64,000 nt of DNA from Schistocerca nitens (Eukaryota > Arthropoda > Insecta > Orthoptera > Acrididae). Positions within the stretch are counted from its first letter, which is position 1. Each line of letters opens with the position of its first letter. This document shows, piece after piece, positions 44,822 to 56,020 of this stretch. Below the pieces are notes generated by a model. The model was given only the letters and a program-made list of their open reading frames with translations. It did no database searches and had not been told where the DNA came from. The stretch lies in contig NC_064619.1 in the NCBI RefSeq assembly GCF_023898315.1, positions 500,560,594 through 500,624,593 on the forward strand. Direction: 5' to 3'. Made by a program: the position numbers and the translations under genes.

Positions 44822-45995
44822 ACACTGAAGCGCCAAAGAAACTGGTATAGGCATGCGTATTCAAATAAAGAGATACGTAAACAGGCAGAATATGGCGCTG
44901 CGGTCTGCAACGCCTATATAAGAAAACAAGTGTCAGGCCCAGTTGCTAGATCGGTTACTGCTGCTTCAATGGCAAGTTATCAATATTTGAGTTTGAACGT
45001 GGTGTTATAGTCGGTGCACGAGCGATAGGACACAGTATCTGTGAGGTAGCGATGAGGTGGGGACTGTCCCGTACGACCATTTCATAAGTGTACCGTGAAT
45101 ATCAGGAATCGCTAAAACATAAAATCTGCGACATCACTGCGGCCGGAAAAAGATCCGGCAAGAACGGGACCAAAGACGATTGAAGAGAATCGTTCAACTT
45201 GTCATAACTGCTAGCTTTCTGCAGCTGCGGATTTCACTGCTGGGCCATCAACAAATGTCAGCATGCGAACCTTTCAATGAAACATCATCGACAGGGGCTT
45301 TCGGAGCCGAAGGCCCACTCGTATACCCCTGACGATTGCACGACACAAAGATTTACGCCTCGTCTGGGTCGGTCAACACCGACAATGGACTGTTGATGAC
45401 TGGAAACATGTTGCCTGGTCGGACGAGTATCGTTTCAGAGTATATCGAATGGATAGACGTGTGCGGGTAAGGACCTTGCATGTCAGTAGGAGAGTGTTCC
45501 AGCTGTTGGAGGCTCTGTAATGGTGTGGGGCGTGCGCAGTTGGAGTGAAATGGGACCCCTGATATGTCTAGGTATGACTCTGACAGATGACACGTACGCA
45601 AACATCCTGTCCGATCACCTGCATCCATTCATGTCCATTGTGCGTTCCGATGGACTTGGCCAATGCGACACTCCACACGTCCAGAATTGCTACAGAGCGG
45701 CTCCAGGAACACTCTTCTTAATTTAAACACTTCCGCTGGCCACCGAACTCCCCAAACATCAACATTACTGAGCATTTCTGGGATGCCTTGCAACGTGCTG
45801 TTCAGAAGAGATGTAACCCCCTCGTACTCTTACAGATTTATGAACAACCCTGCAGAATTCATGGTGTCAGTTCCCTCCAGTACTACTTCAGACATTAGTC
45901 GAGTCCATGCCACACCGGATTGCGGCACTTCTGGGTGCTAGATGGGGCTCTACACGATATTAGGCATGTGTACCTGTTTCTTTGGCTGTTCACAT
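44822..45995 (+). mobile_element. Tc1-like transposon, dead (fifth family)
   Basis: Inverted ends ACACTGAAGCGCCAAAGAAA and the diverged complement near 45975-45995 (CAGCCAAAGAAACAGG). The transposase starts at ATG 44969 (MASYQ) and shows FERGVIVGARAIGHSI, CGRKKIRQERDQRRLKRIV, WTVDDWKHVAWSDEYRF, MVWGVRSWSEMGPL, DHLHPFMSIVRSDGLGQ, and ends ARWGSTRY with a stop at 45961-45963. Frameshifts and a broken second Asp region. The element at 51770 has the same type of transposase. Confidence 0.88.
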
Positions 45996-46979
45996 AATAT
46001 CTGTATCAACTTGTACTCGTTATTCTTCTTCAAAATCACTATTCCATTACCTCTAAGGACTTTTTCTCTTCAATATCGTGCAGTTTTCACAGAGATACAG
46101 CAGCACATTCTAGTGAACGTCTTGACAAAGTGCTTCTTTTTTCTTTCAATCCTAAACGCCCTTCTGAAACAGTTGTTTTCTTTCAGTGAAAACACTTTTA
46201 ACTGTAGCAATATTCTTTTTCTGGTTTCAATATGTTATGTTTTGTAATTATTAAGCCTATGTAATTAAATTTCTTAATTTAGATGTTTCTATATCTTTAA
46301 TTTTGTTCTTCTGTCTTTCCAGTCTAAGATCTTAAAGACTTTCTTTCAGGTAGTATTATCTAAGGTCTTTTCTGGACAAATAAAAACTTTATAAGAATCA
46401 CTATTTAATTACAACTTTCTCTCTAGCAAATTTTAGATTTCAGTGCTTGCTTCAGCAGTCCGCAGCTTCAGACTAAAGCCAAGCTGACCATCTTGAAGTT
46501 CTAGTTTTATTTTATATGTTATTCTGTTTCTATGATTGGAGCAGTCTGCTGTACGATCTTTTTCATGAATGAGTGCATTAGTGGCCAACATCTGTAACTG
46601 GTTTTCGCAGGCTGCCTGTTGCAGCGACGTTGTATCTCTAACCATAAACTATCAACTTTAGTTACAGTGAAATAAATAAAAGTTGTAAAGTAGATCTGTT
46701 GGAAGATCTAGAGATGTTTTCGCTCTAAAATATATGTGAACATAATATACTGAATGAAAAAGTCGGAAGTGGTTCAGTGAGTTTCTTTAGATTCTTCGAA
46801 AGTATTCTTAAATACGCAGAATGAAATAGTGATTTACGTAAATAAGTACCCTTGTAATAACAAATGTATAAATACGTAATTTTTTTAGATTATACGGGCT
46901 TAATCCCCTCCGCACTTAAGAGTAGCGTATACTGTATACTCTGTCGGCTACTTCGTATCTCCGCTGACAATACGTAACA
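45996..46979. other. Unassigned AT-rich spacer
   Basis: No feature recognised in about 1 kb. Confidence 0.45.
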
Positions 46980-46981
46980 TA

Positions 46982-48402
46982 CACTCCTGGAAATTGAAAT
47001 AAGAACACCGTGAATTCATTGTCCCAGGAAGGGGAAACTTTATTGACACATTTCTGGGGTCAGATACATCACATGATCACACTGACAGAACCACAGGCAC
47101 ATAGACACAGGCAACAGAGCATGCACAATGTCGGCACTAGTACAGTGTATATCCACCTTTCGCAGCCATGCAGGCTGCTATTCTCCCATGGAGACGATCG
47201 TAGAGATGCTGGATGTAGTCCTGTGGAACGGCTTGCCATGCCATTTCCACCTGGCGCCTCAGTTGGACCAGCGTTCGTGCTGGACGGCAGACCGCGTGAG
47301 ACGACGCTTCATCCAGTCCCAAACATGCTCAATGGGGGACAGATCCGGAGATCTTGCTGGCCAGGGTAGTTGACTTACACCTTCTAGAGCACGTTGGGTG
47401 GCACGGGATACATGCGGACGTGCATTGTCCTGTTGGAACAGCAAGTTCCCTTGCCGGTCTAGGAATGGTAGAACGATGGGTTCGATGACGGTTTGGATGT
47501 ACCGTGCACTATTCAGTGTCCCCTCGACGATCACCACTGGTGTACGACCAGTGTAGGAGATCGCTCCCCACACCATGATGCCGGGTGTTGGCCCTGTGTG
47601 CCTCGGTCGTATGCAGTCCTGATTGTGGCGCTCACCTGCACGGCGCCAAACACGCATACGACCATTATTGGCACTAGGGCAGAAGCGACTCTCATCGCTG
47701 AAGACGACACGTCTCCATTCGTCCCTGCATTCACGCCTGTCGCGACACCACTGGAGGCGGGCTGCACGATGTTGGGGCGTGAGCGGAAGACGGCCTAATG
47801 GTGTGCGGGACCGTAGCCCAGCTTCATGGAGACGGTTGCGAATGGTCCTCGCCGATACCCCAGGAGCAACAGTGTCCCTAATTTGCTGGGAAGTGGCGGT
47901 GCGGTCCCCTACGGCACTGCGTAGGATCCTACGGTCTTGGCGTGCATCCGTGCGTCGCTGCGGTCCGGTCCCAGGTCGACGGGCACGTGCACCTTCCGCC
48001 GACCACTGGCGACAACATCGATGTACTGTGGAGACCTCACGCCCCACGTGTTGAGCAATTCGGCGGTACGTCCACCCGGCCTCCCGCATGCCCACTATAC
48101 GCCCTCGCTCAAAGTCCGTCAACTGCACATACGGTTCACGTCCACGCTGTCGCGGCATGCTACCAGTGTTAAAGACTGCGATGGAGCTCCGTATGCCACG
48201 GCAAATTGGCTGACACTGACGGTGGCGGTGCACAAATGCTGCGCAGCTAGCGCCATTCGACGGCCAACACCGCGGTTCCTGGTGTGTCCGCTGTGCCGTG
48301 CGTGTGATCATTGCTTGTACAGCCCTGTCGCAGTGTCCGGAGCAAGTATGGTGGGTCTGACACACCGGTGTCAATGTGTTCTTTTTTCCATTTCCAGGAG
48401 TG
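46982..48402 (-). mobile_element. Tc1-like transposon, family A copy 4 (recently dead)
   Basis: 1421 bp, minus orientation, flanked by TA (46980-46981 and 48403-48404), ends as in the other three copies. Confidence 0.95.
47137..48158 (-). pseudogene. Tc1-like transposase, single frameshift (family A copy 4)
   Basis: Reads without a break from ATG 48158 through both helix-turn-helix domains and all three catalytic residues (VFSDESRFC, FQQDNARPH, SPIEHVWD; 32 residues between the last two). A one-base deletion near 47286, in the codons after RRLTRSA (about residue 291), then replaces the last ~50 residues with a short unrelated tail. The catalytic core is intact, so loss of function is likely but not proven. 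Confidence 0.93.
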
Positions 48403-48404
48403 TA

Positions 48405-48777
48405 TTTCTTTGTTTTAAACGTGATCTGTGGACTGTGAAATGCGTAAATGATGCATCATCTGTATGCGTTTCTAAACAAGAGAAGACCAAGAAATCTGTA
48501 AGAAAAATCAACTTCAAAAGTCTCCATTATTTATACGGTTAATCACAAAATTTCGCATGTTTACGTTACAGTAAAATCACCAGAATAATGTAGCTGCTCA
48601 TACATTGCAAAACATCACACCTAAAAATGTCGTAGCATAAGACAAACGTAAGTGCCGAGGGAATTATTTCCAGAAACGCCCCTTGTGGATAATAATTAAT
48701 ACATAAAACTTGTGACAGGCAATATAAAAGTTAAATCATGAAACGTCCGAAAATCTTAAAGTGGATTACGATCATAA
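48405..48777. other. Unassigned spacer
   Basis: No feature recognised. Confidence 0.45.
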
Positions 48778-48789
48778 TCTTAAAGGCAG

Positions 48790-49079
48790 TTGGCTCTGAG
48801 CACTATAGGACTTAACTTCTGCGGTCATGCGTCCCCTAGAACTTAGAACTAATTAAACCTAACTAACCTAAGGACATCAAAAATGGTTCAAATGGCTCTG
48901 AGCACTGTGGGACTTAACATCTGTGGTCGTCAGTCCCCTAGAACTTAGAAGTACTTAAACCTAACTAATCTAAGGACATCACACACATCCATGCCCGAGG
49001 CAGGATTCGAAGCTGCGACCGTATCGGTCGCGCGGTTCCAGACTGTAGCGCCTAGAACCGCTCGGCCAGTCCGGCCGGC
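48790..49079 (-). mobile_element. SINE dimer: full unit joined to a headless unit
   Basis: Both units are in minus orientation. Bases 48884-49079 are a full common-family SINE (tail, body, B box complement, head). Bases 48790-48880 are a second body and tail without head, joined through a short A stretch. A single imperfect 12-bp duplication flanks the pair (TCTTAAAGGCAG 48778-48789; TCTTGAAGGCAG 49080-49091), so the pair seems to have integrated as one molecule. Confidence 0.85.
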
Positions 49080-49091
49080 TCTTGAAGGCAG

Positions 49092-49289
49092 TATTTCACA
49101 ATCTGAGTACAAACTAAACGGCAGAATTTGTAGAGCGAAAACCTAAATTAACGTAGTAAAAGAATTAATTTAAAAAGAGGGTAAAATCTTAAAACAGGGA
49201 GAGAAGCTGGCATAAGGCTGCGTGCTCGGATTAAAAAGGTGCAAGACGGGACTGCTGTCTTTAGACCCTGCTGCTCAGTCTACACGTCG
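49092..49289. other. Unassigned spacer
   Basis: Possibly the upstream part of the RTE fragment, but unreadable. Confidence 0.35.
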
Positions 49290-50065
49290 AAGAGGAAATG
49301 ACGAAAATAAAAGAAAGTGTCAGGGTGAAAGAATTCGCTGATGACATTGCTATCAACAATGAAGGTGAAAAACAACTACGGGATCTGCCGAATGGAATGA
49401 ACAGCCTAAGGCGTACAAAATATGGACTGAGAGTAAACCGAAGAAAGACGAAAGTCATGATAAGTTGCAGAAAGGCGAATAGCGAGAAGCTGGTCATGAA
49501 GTAAACAAAGTTAAGAATTTCTGCGACCTTGGAAACAAAATAACCTATGACGGACGAAGCAAGGAGGGTATAAAACGCACACTAGCAAAGGTAAAGAGGG
49601 CATTTCTAGTCAAGAGAATTCCACTCAGTATCATACAACGGCCTTAATTTGACGAAGAGATTTCTGAGAACGTTCGTTTGGAGCACCACATTGTATGGTG
49701 GTGAATCATGGGCTGTGGGAAAATCGGAACAGAACTGAAGCACTTGAGAGGTAGTGCTACAGAAGAATGTTGAAAATTACGTGGACAGGTAGAGTAAGGA
49801 ATGAGGAACATATACAAAAAGCTGACGGAAGAAAGCACATGCGTTAAGTCACCATGGAATAACTTCCATGGTGTTATAGGAAGCTGCAGAAGCTAAAAAC
49901 TATAGAGGAAGAGAGAGACTGGATCGCAGGTAACAAATAATTGAGGACGCAGGGTGCAACCGCTACCCTGAGATGAAGAGGTTGGCACTGGAGAGGAATT
50001 CGTGGCGGGTCGCATAAAACCAGTCAGAAGACAGATGAAAAATAAAGAAATGAAAGAAATAAAGT
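49290..50065 (+). pseudogene. RTE-type LINE reverse transcriptase, C-terminal remnant
   Basis: Starts at the catalytic motif: VKEFADDIAINNEGEKQLRD, then KYGLRVNRRKTKVM, FCDLGNKITYDGRSKEGIKR and a C-terminus with EEFVAGRIKPVRRQMKNKE near 50045. These are hallmarks of the RTE clade. FADD is intact, but stops and frameshifts follow after about 49500. 5' truncated, as usual for LINE insertions. Confidence 0.85.
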
Positions 50066-50589
50066 TGTGTCACTGTCGTCGTAATGGCCATTACAGTACA
50101 TGCTGTAGCAGGAATAAGTTGTTTTACAGCTGAGGCCGTATGTTACATAGAGTTACGCACTAACGTACAAGCAGGGCGTGGTGCTGCTGCTTCTGCGGCA
50201 GCAGAGTGTGTGTAACACTGGCCTGTGGCGTTGTAATGGCGCACGGCTTATGCGTGCTGGGAGAAGCCGCGCCCTGCCCCCTGCTGGTCGCACTAGGGGC
50301 TCCGTGTGACCCATCCATCCCAGCTAGACACGCCACGCCGCGTCCGCTGTCACTAGCCACAGGGGCTCCTGCATCCAGTACACGCTGCAGCGCGTCGATA
50401 GACGCCCGTCAAAGACAGAAACCACCGAGTACTGTATAAATATTCGGATGTATAACGTCTCCATAATGCAGTCCGAACACACTTTAGGAGGACTCCCAAA
50501 GAGGAAAAAAAATTTTTTTTTTATTTCAGCGACAGAGTACGGGATGAATTCCTCACTTACTTTCTTTATATTCTTTTTTTTCTTTTTAC
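50066..50589. other. Unassigned, partly GC-rich spacer
   Basis: The frames at 50160-50439 show no known motif. Confidence 0.4.
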
Positions 50590-50965
50590 AAGTCGCCTCC
50601 GACTGGTTTGATTCTAACATCTTTTTCCTATCTTCAATTAATTTTTTTCAACCACGTAACTTTACACGAAACTCATCGATAATCTATTTATTAAATTGTA
50701 GTTTTAACTTCCCTCTATAGTTTTTGCCCTCTACTGTTCTCTCCAGTGCCAAGTATACTCTTCTATGTCGTTGTAGATGTCCTACGAACTTCTTTCTTCT
50801 AGTAAAAGTCTTTAAAAGACTTTTTACCTCACTTACTGTTATTGGTACTTCTTCATTTTGTTCTTTATCTGTCCAACGCATTATCAACATTCTTCGACAG
50901 CAATTTTGAAGCTGCCCAGAACTATTGATATTCTTCGTACTAACAGGTTGCTTGGTAATGCGCAA
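50590..50965 (-). pseudogene. RTE-type LINE C-terminal scrap
   Basis: The minus-strand frame reads RRMLIMRWTDKEQNEEVPI, then VKSLLKTFTRRKKFVGHLQR and LERTVEGKNYRGKLKLQF. This is the C-terminal region of RTE proteins (RML.I.WTD.V.NEEV, ..FVGH..RH, EG...G). A different copy from the one at 49290 and in the opposite orientation. Confidence 0.8.
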
Positions 50966-51050
50966 GGATGCGAAATTGGAAATGAGCTAAGGTAGGCTGT
51001 TGTAACGCTGCCCCATGGGCGCGGGCAGTGCCAGGAGTTCCTCAGCTCGC

Positions 51051-51146
51051 CGCGCGGGATTAGCCGAGCGGTCTTAGGCGCTGCAGTCATAGACTGTGCG
51101 GCTGGTCCCGGCGGAGGTTCGAGTCCTCCCTCGGGCATGAGTGTGT

Positions 51147-51193
<47 letters not shown>

Positions 51194-51289
51194 TCCTTAG
51201 GATAATTTCGGTTAAGTAGTGTGTAAGCTTAGGGACTGATGACCTTAGCAGTTAAGTCCCATAAGATTTCACACACATTTGAACATTTT
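51051..51289 (+). mobile_element. Second tRNA-derived SINE family, with (TG)n inside
   Basis: Head CGCGCGGGATTAGCCGAGCG, B box GGTTCGAGTCC, followed by a TG run (about 51141-51190), then TTTGTCCTTAGGATAATTTC and a 3' end ACACACATTTGAACATTTT. The perfect 16-bp duplication GAGTTCCTCAGCTCGC flanks it (51035-51050 and 51290-51305). The tail has the same layout as the common SINE (CTTAGG, GGGACTGATGACCT, AAGTCCCATA), so the two families share ancestry or parts. Confidence 0.93.
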
Positions 51290-51379
51290 GAGTTCCTCAG
51301 CTCGCTCGTAAGCAGGCGCAGCTGGTATAGGTTACCCGCAAAGTAACCCTATTACATTCATTCTAGCAACATGTTCAAC

Positions 51380-51617
51380 AAATGTTAAAATCTTCTGGAT
51401 TATTAGGCCACGTCATGTTTCTTCTAAAATGATCGGCGTTTCGACCCGTCTGCTGGAATCTTCCTCAGGATCTTCCGATGTCCACTACTGCTAGACTGTT
51501 CTAGTAGTACTGGACACCTGAAGATACTGAGGAAGATCCCAGAAGAGGGCTCGAAACGTCGATCATTTTAGAAGAAACATGACGCGGCCTAATAACCCAG
51601 AAGATTTTAACATTAGT
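51380..51617. repeat. Fold-back repeat (~100-bp arms)
   Basis: The left arm (51380-51481: AATGTTAAAATCTTCTGG, TTTCTTCTAAAATGATCG, GAATCTTCCTCAGGATCTTC) is repeated as its diverged complement at 51522-51617. The loop is about 40 bp. No coding potential; a small non-autonomous element able to form a long hairpin. Confidence 0.85.
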
Positions 51618-52224
51618 GACAACAGCCACGAAAGCCTGCAGACTTACATAGCATGGTCAGCGTTGCTAGAGATCGGAAGCGGAGCGAGTACGAGTCCAAA
51701 CATTGGAGGTTTCATACTCTGAAACTGAAGGCGCTGCTGTTACATCTCTCCTTACCGCTATAGCGATGTGCACTTATACAGATGGCGTCACTATCACGTA
51801 CACAACATACAAAAGGACGGTGCATTGGCGCAGCTCTCATTTGTACTCGAGTGATACGTGCGGAAAGGTTTCCGACGTTATTATAGCTCACTTCGGAAAT
51901 TAACAGATTATGAACGTGGGATGGTAGTTGGAGCTAGATGCATGGGACATTCCTTTTCGTAAATCGTTAAGGAATTCAATATTCGAGATGCATCGTGTCA
52001 AGAGAGTGCCGAGAATACTAAATTTTAGGCATTACCTCTCACTACGAACAATGCACTGCCCGACAACCTTCACTCAATAATCGAGAGCAGCTGTGTTTGT
52101 GTAGCGTTGTCAGTGCTAAGAGACAAGAAACAATGCGTGAAATAACCGCAGACATCAATGTGGGATGCACGACGAAAGTATCCGTTAGCACAGTGCGGCG
52201 TAATTCGGTGTTAATGGGCTATGG

Positions 52225-53386
52225 CCGGCCGTTCTGGCCGAGCGGTTCTAGGATCTTCAGCGCAGAACTGCGTTGCTGCTACGGTCGCAGGTTCGAATCC
52301 TGCCTCGGGCGTGGATGTGTGTGCTGTCCTTAGGTTAGTTAGGTTTAAATAGTTCTAACAAGGGAACCTCCCCATCGCACCCCCCTCAGATTTAGTTATA
52401 AGTTGGCACAGTGGATAGGCCTTGATAAACTGAACACAGATCAATTGAGAAAACAGGAAGAAGTTGTGTGGAACTGTGAAAAAATAAGCAAAAATATACA
52501 AACTGAGTAGTCCATGGCCAAATAGGCAACATCATGGACAATATGAGCTCAGGAGCGCCGTGGTCCCGTGGTAGCGTGAACAGCTGCAGAATGAGAGGTC
52601 CTTGGTTCAAGTCTTCCCTCGACTGAAAATTTTACTTTCTTTATTTTTGCATTGTTATTATCTGTCCGTTCGTTCATTGACGTCTCTGTTCATTGTAATA
52701 AGTTTAGTGTCTGTGTTTTGCGACCGCATCGCAAAACCGTGCGATTAGTAGACGAAAGGACGTGCCTCTCCAATGGGAACCGAAAACATTTGATCGCAAG
52801 GTCATAGGTCAACCGATTCCTCCACAGGAAAACACATATGATATATTCTATACGACACTGGTGCCGGCATGTGCGTCACATGCCAGGAATATGTTGTCGA
52901 CCCACCTAACTTGTACACTTGGCGAATGGGTAAAAAGATTCTTCTACCTTGCCTGATTTGGGTTTTCTTGTGGATGTGATAATCACTCCCAAAAAAGTGA
53001 TGAAAACATAAGAGTTTTTCACACAAACTGAAAATAAAAAATTAAACTTTTCACTCGATGGAAGATTTGAACCAAGGACCTTTCGTTCCGCAGCTGCTCA
53101 CGTTACCACGAGACCACGGCACTCCTGCGTTCCCAGTGTCCTTAACGTTGCTTATCTTCCCATGAACTACTCAGTTTGTATGTTTTGCTTATTTTTTCAC
53201 AGTCCCACACAACTTCTTCCTGTTTTCTCAATTGATCTGTGTTCAGTTTTTCAAGGCCTATCCACTGTGCCAACTTATAACTAAATCTGAGGGGGGTGCG
53301 ATGGGGAGGTTCCCTTGTAAGTGTAGGGGACTGATGACCTCAGATGTTAAGTCCCATAGCGCTTAGAGCCATTTGAACCATTTTTT
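52225..53386 (+). mobile_element. tRNA-derived SINE interrupted by a fold-back element
   Basis: The plus-orientation head and B box (GGTTCGAATCC) are at 52225-52358, tail at 53321-53386. The short duplication GGCTATGG flanks it (52217-52224 and 53387-53394). A 959-bp element splits the body at a TAA. Confidence 0.9.
52359..53317. mobile_element. Long fold-back DNA element with tRNA-like segments
   Basis: 959 bp, flanked by TAA on both sides (52356-52358 and 53318-53320). The ends CAAGGGAACCTCCCCATCGC begin inverted arms of about 270 bp. Arm positions 52546-52620 and 53045-53125 (complement) carry a tRNA-like stretch (GCGCCGTGGTCCCGTGG, then GGTCCTTGGTTCAAGTCTTC). The centre (52625-53030) is single copy with no open frame of note. 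TAA flanks would suit a Harbinger-type mobiliser, which is an inference. Confidence 0.88.
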
Positions 53387-53744
53387 GGCTATGGCAGCAG
53401 ACGATGGATGCCGGCGCCTTTGCTAACAGCACGACGTAGCCCGCAGCGCCTCTCCTGGTCTCGTGTTCATATCGGTTGGACCCTCGAGAACTGGGAAATA
53501 GTGGCCTTTTCAGATGACTCCCGATCTCAGTTGGCAAGAGCTGATGGTAGTGTTCGAGAGTCGCGCAGACCCCGCGAATACTTGCGCCCAAGTTGTCAAC
53601 AAGGCGCTGTGAAAGATGGTGGTGGTTAAATAATGATGTGGGCTGTATTTACATGGAATAGACTGGGTCCCCTGGTCCAAAGAACCGGTTATCGATTGCA
53701 AATGGTTATGTTTGGTTACTTGGAGACCATTTTCTGTCATTCAT

Positions 53745-55110
53745 GGACAGTCGAGGAACAATATTGTGAACAGCACTGTACAGCATACCAGTAGGCACGA
53801 TGAGAAATGCCATCCGATTTTATCTTTCAGCATGCATAATGAGGTCGGACGACCGCGGTAAGCTTGTGATTTCAAACAACCCTCACAATGATCACACGGA
53901 TTAGGCCTGAAGACATCGGAGGCCAAGTATGCGGAAGTGGCGGATCAACACGCGATCCTCACCAAACGATACGTGCAAGAGATCGCTGACACGTTTAGTA
54001 ATGTGGGGTGGAGGGCCATGCTGCATAAAAGTCGTACATTTCAGCAGGTGTTTATCGACCAGGCTAGGGATGACGCGTTTCTGTAATGTAGGAGAGTATT
54101 TCGCACCCGTCACGCCGACAGTTTGAAAAGCAGCACCCCCATTTCCTCGAATAAAATGGGTTCGATCACGGCTGATGTGGTAAATTCACAACACACCTTG
54201 CGGTTTCCACGACAGTTCTAGGACTGTAGAATGAAGGCTTTCACGACCGGGTGACATGGCTGCTGATATACTTTCCGGGATGTGAGGTCGTGGTCCAAGA
54301 AAAGCAGAAAAGTTCTTGGACCACGACCTCACATCCCGGAAAGTATATCAGCAGCCAGTTCTAGGACTTTCGTTAGCCAAATTCGGCAGTGTTGACGGAC
54401 CCTCGGAGTGTGAAATGGGCTTCGATGGTCCACAACACATTTGACTACCTATAGCAATATTCCCCATTTTTTGAAGGACTTAGAATGCAAATGCTCTCCG
54501 CGTCACAAAATCGGCAGCTAACAGTTCTTGATGAAGCTGCATTTTATACGGTAACATTGGAGGGTACTTCTTAGTGCTCTCCAAACACTAGTTCCGGAAT
54601 GCAGGTGCGACCTACGACATCACGGTCACTGACTTAACCATGTGATGATGGACTCACTAAAGTCTCCGTTTGTTCCTGAAGCACTTATGCTTGGTCAACC
54701 ACTAGGGGGTCGATCGTCTAAACAAAGCGTGGCCTCGAACTTCGTGATCACTTTACTCACAGAGACACTTGTCACAGGACTTTCACCCGTAGCCTTCTTA
54801 TGGCGGTAGGATCGTAAAGCCGCAGTAGCGTATTCCCCATTCTCGGAGTAAAGCTTTCCTACCAATGGCTTTTCCGGCGAAGTCAAAATGCAGCGACTGC
54901 TGGCGCAACTGTCTATCCTCTCTATCTCATGTGGCGTAGCCGACGTTTTGCTGTCCAGTGCCATCTGATGGCCGGATTTTCCACTCGTTTTTGATTTCAA
55001 TAAAATCCTAAGTCATTTCAGGCTTGTGTGTCGCGTTTAATATATCAGTCTACATTATTCTGTAAATTAGTGAATTTGCAGGTGTTAATGGACTTTTGGG
55101 TCACTCTGTG
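53745..55110 (-). mobile_element. Tc1/mariner-superfamily element with DUF4817 N-terminus, dead
   Basis: Minus strand. The N-terminal helix-turn-helix appears as LVGKLYSENGEYATAALRSY, then FEATLCLDDRPPSG near 54725. Farther on come AKYSPTLQKRVIPSLVDKHL, TTFMQHGPPPHITKRVSDLL, FGEDRVLIRHF, and the C-terminal GCLKSQAYRGRPTSL block near 53850. The right end at 55110 reads (complement) ACACAGAGTGACCCAAAAG. Stops and frameshifts; a hairpin insertion lies at 54226-54356. The left end truncates a Tc1 element at about 53745. Confidence 0.72.
54226..54356. mobile_element. Short insertion made of a perfect 44-bp hairpin
   Basis: Bases 54258-54301 (GGCTGCTGATATACTTTCCG...) return as an exact complement at 54313-54356 around an 11-base loop. 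The 12-bp duplication AGTTCTAGGACT flanks the whole insertion (54214-54225 and 54357-54368). A single-copy 32-base part precedes the hairpin. The flanks indicate LINE-type insertion of a snap-back molecule. Confidence 0.85.
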
Positions 55111-55525
55111 TAAAAGCATTATCCACGAACAGTCTCATGGACTTCCATCGTTATCCTCTAGGTCATTTATATACTGCGCTTAGTAATCGTCCTGTTCCCT
55201 CCCTTAAGCTACTCTATGAAGTTACTTTTTTTAAAAATTTCTCTCCTTTAAGAGTGAAAAGCTGCGTTTCATACGCTAAGAACTCTTCAGTCGAAAAATA
55301 TTGCTGATTCGATATTCAGTACGCTCGTATTTTGTTCATGAGACAATGCGAAACTATATGGAATACCTTCCAGAAATCAAGGAGAGTATCTGCTGCCTTC
55401 TCATCTTGTGGGCGATCAAAGCTTGCCTCGTTGCAGATGATAGTTGTGCGCGGGATCCATTTTGATTCCTGCAAATTGGACTATCGGTTTCCAGGAAAAA
55501 AAAAACAACATAACAAACGTGTTCT
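55111..55525. other. Unassigned spacer
   Basis: No convincing feature. The plus-strand frame at 55332-55562 has no known motif. Confidence 0.4.
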
Positions 55526-55536
55526 AAATTTCTACA

Positions 55537-55704
55537 TCCGGCCGGGGTGGCCAAGTGGTTAAAGGCGCTACAGTCTAGAACCGCGCGACCGCTACGGTGT
55601 GTGATGTCCTTAGGTTAGTTAGGTTACGTAGTTCTAAGTTCTAGGGGACTGATGACCTTAGAAGTTAAGTCCCATAGTGCTCAGAGCCATTTGAACCATT
55701 TTTC
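55537..55704 (+). mobile_element. tRNA-derived SINE lacking the B box
   Basis: Head CCGGCCGGGGTGGCCAAGTG and tail GAGCCATTTGAACCA are present, but about 30 bp with the B box are deleted (CTACGGTGTGTGATG junction). The 11-bp duplication AAATTTCTACA flanks it (55526-55536 and 55705-55715). Confidence 0.9.
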
Positions 55705-55715
55705 AAATTTCTACA

Positions 55716-56008
55716 AGAAACTGAAATCGGTGATACTTGGACTTTTTCGACGTCTTCCGTCAATCCTTTCTGATAAGGATCCCATAACGCACAGCAACAC
55801 TCCAAAAGAGGACGAACAAGTGTAGTGTATATGGTAAAGTCTTTCTGGTAGACCTATTTAAATCTGCAGTGTAGCTTTCGGAGTAGCTTCTTAACAAAGC
55901 TCTTCAATCATGACAAGTATTTCCCATTCCTTAAAACTTTGCTGGACAGATATCTGTAGAAGTTTTACTGTACTTTGTAAACTCACAGTAAATTTTTTTG
56001 AGTTTCCG
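55716..56008. other. Unassigned spacer
   Basis: No feature recognised. Confidence 0.4.
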
Positions 56009-56020
56009 AGATCAATTTTC

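Larger units (their letters stand above)
51770..53745 (+). mobile_element. Tc1-like transposon, dead, split by nested SINE and fold-back element
   Basis: The plus strand reads LTDYERGMVVGARCMGHSF near 51900, then, after the nested insertions (52225-53386), a helix-turn-helix remnant and LENWEIVAFSDDSRSQL, RADGSVRESRRPREY, and IMMWAVFTWNRLGPLV. It stops near 53745, where another transposon in the opposite orientation begins. Same transposase type as 44822-45995. Its 3' part is missing. Confidence 0.75.

Noticed and set aside
47937-48542. 201-residue frame (and equivalents at 7367-7849, 24434-24907 and 27449-27949)
   Set aside because: These are antisense shadows of the GC-rich family A transposase, present because the copies are near-identical, without any protein motif.
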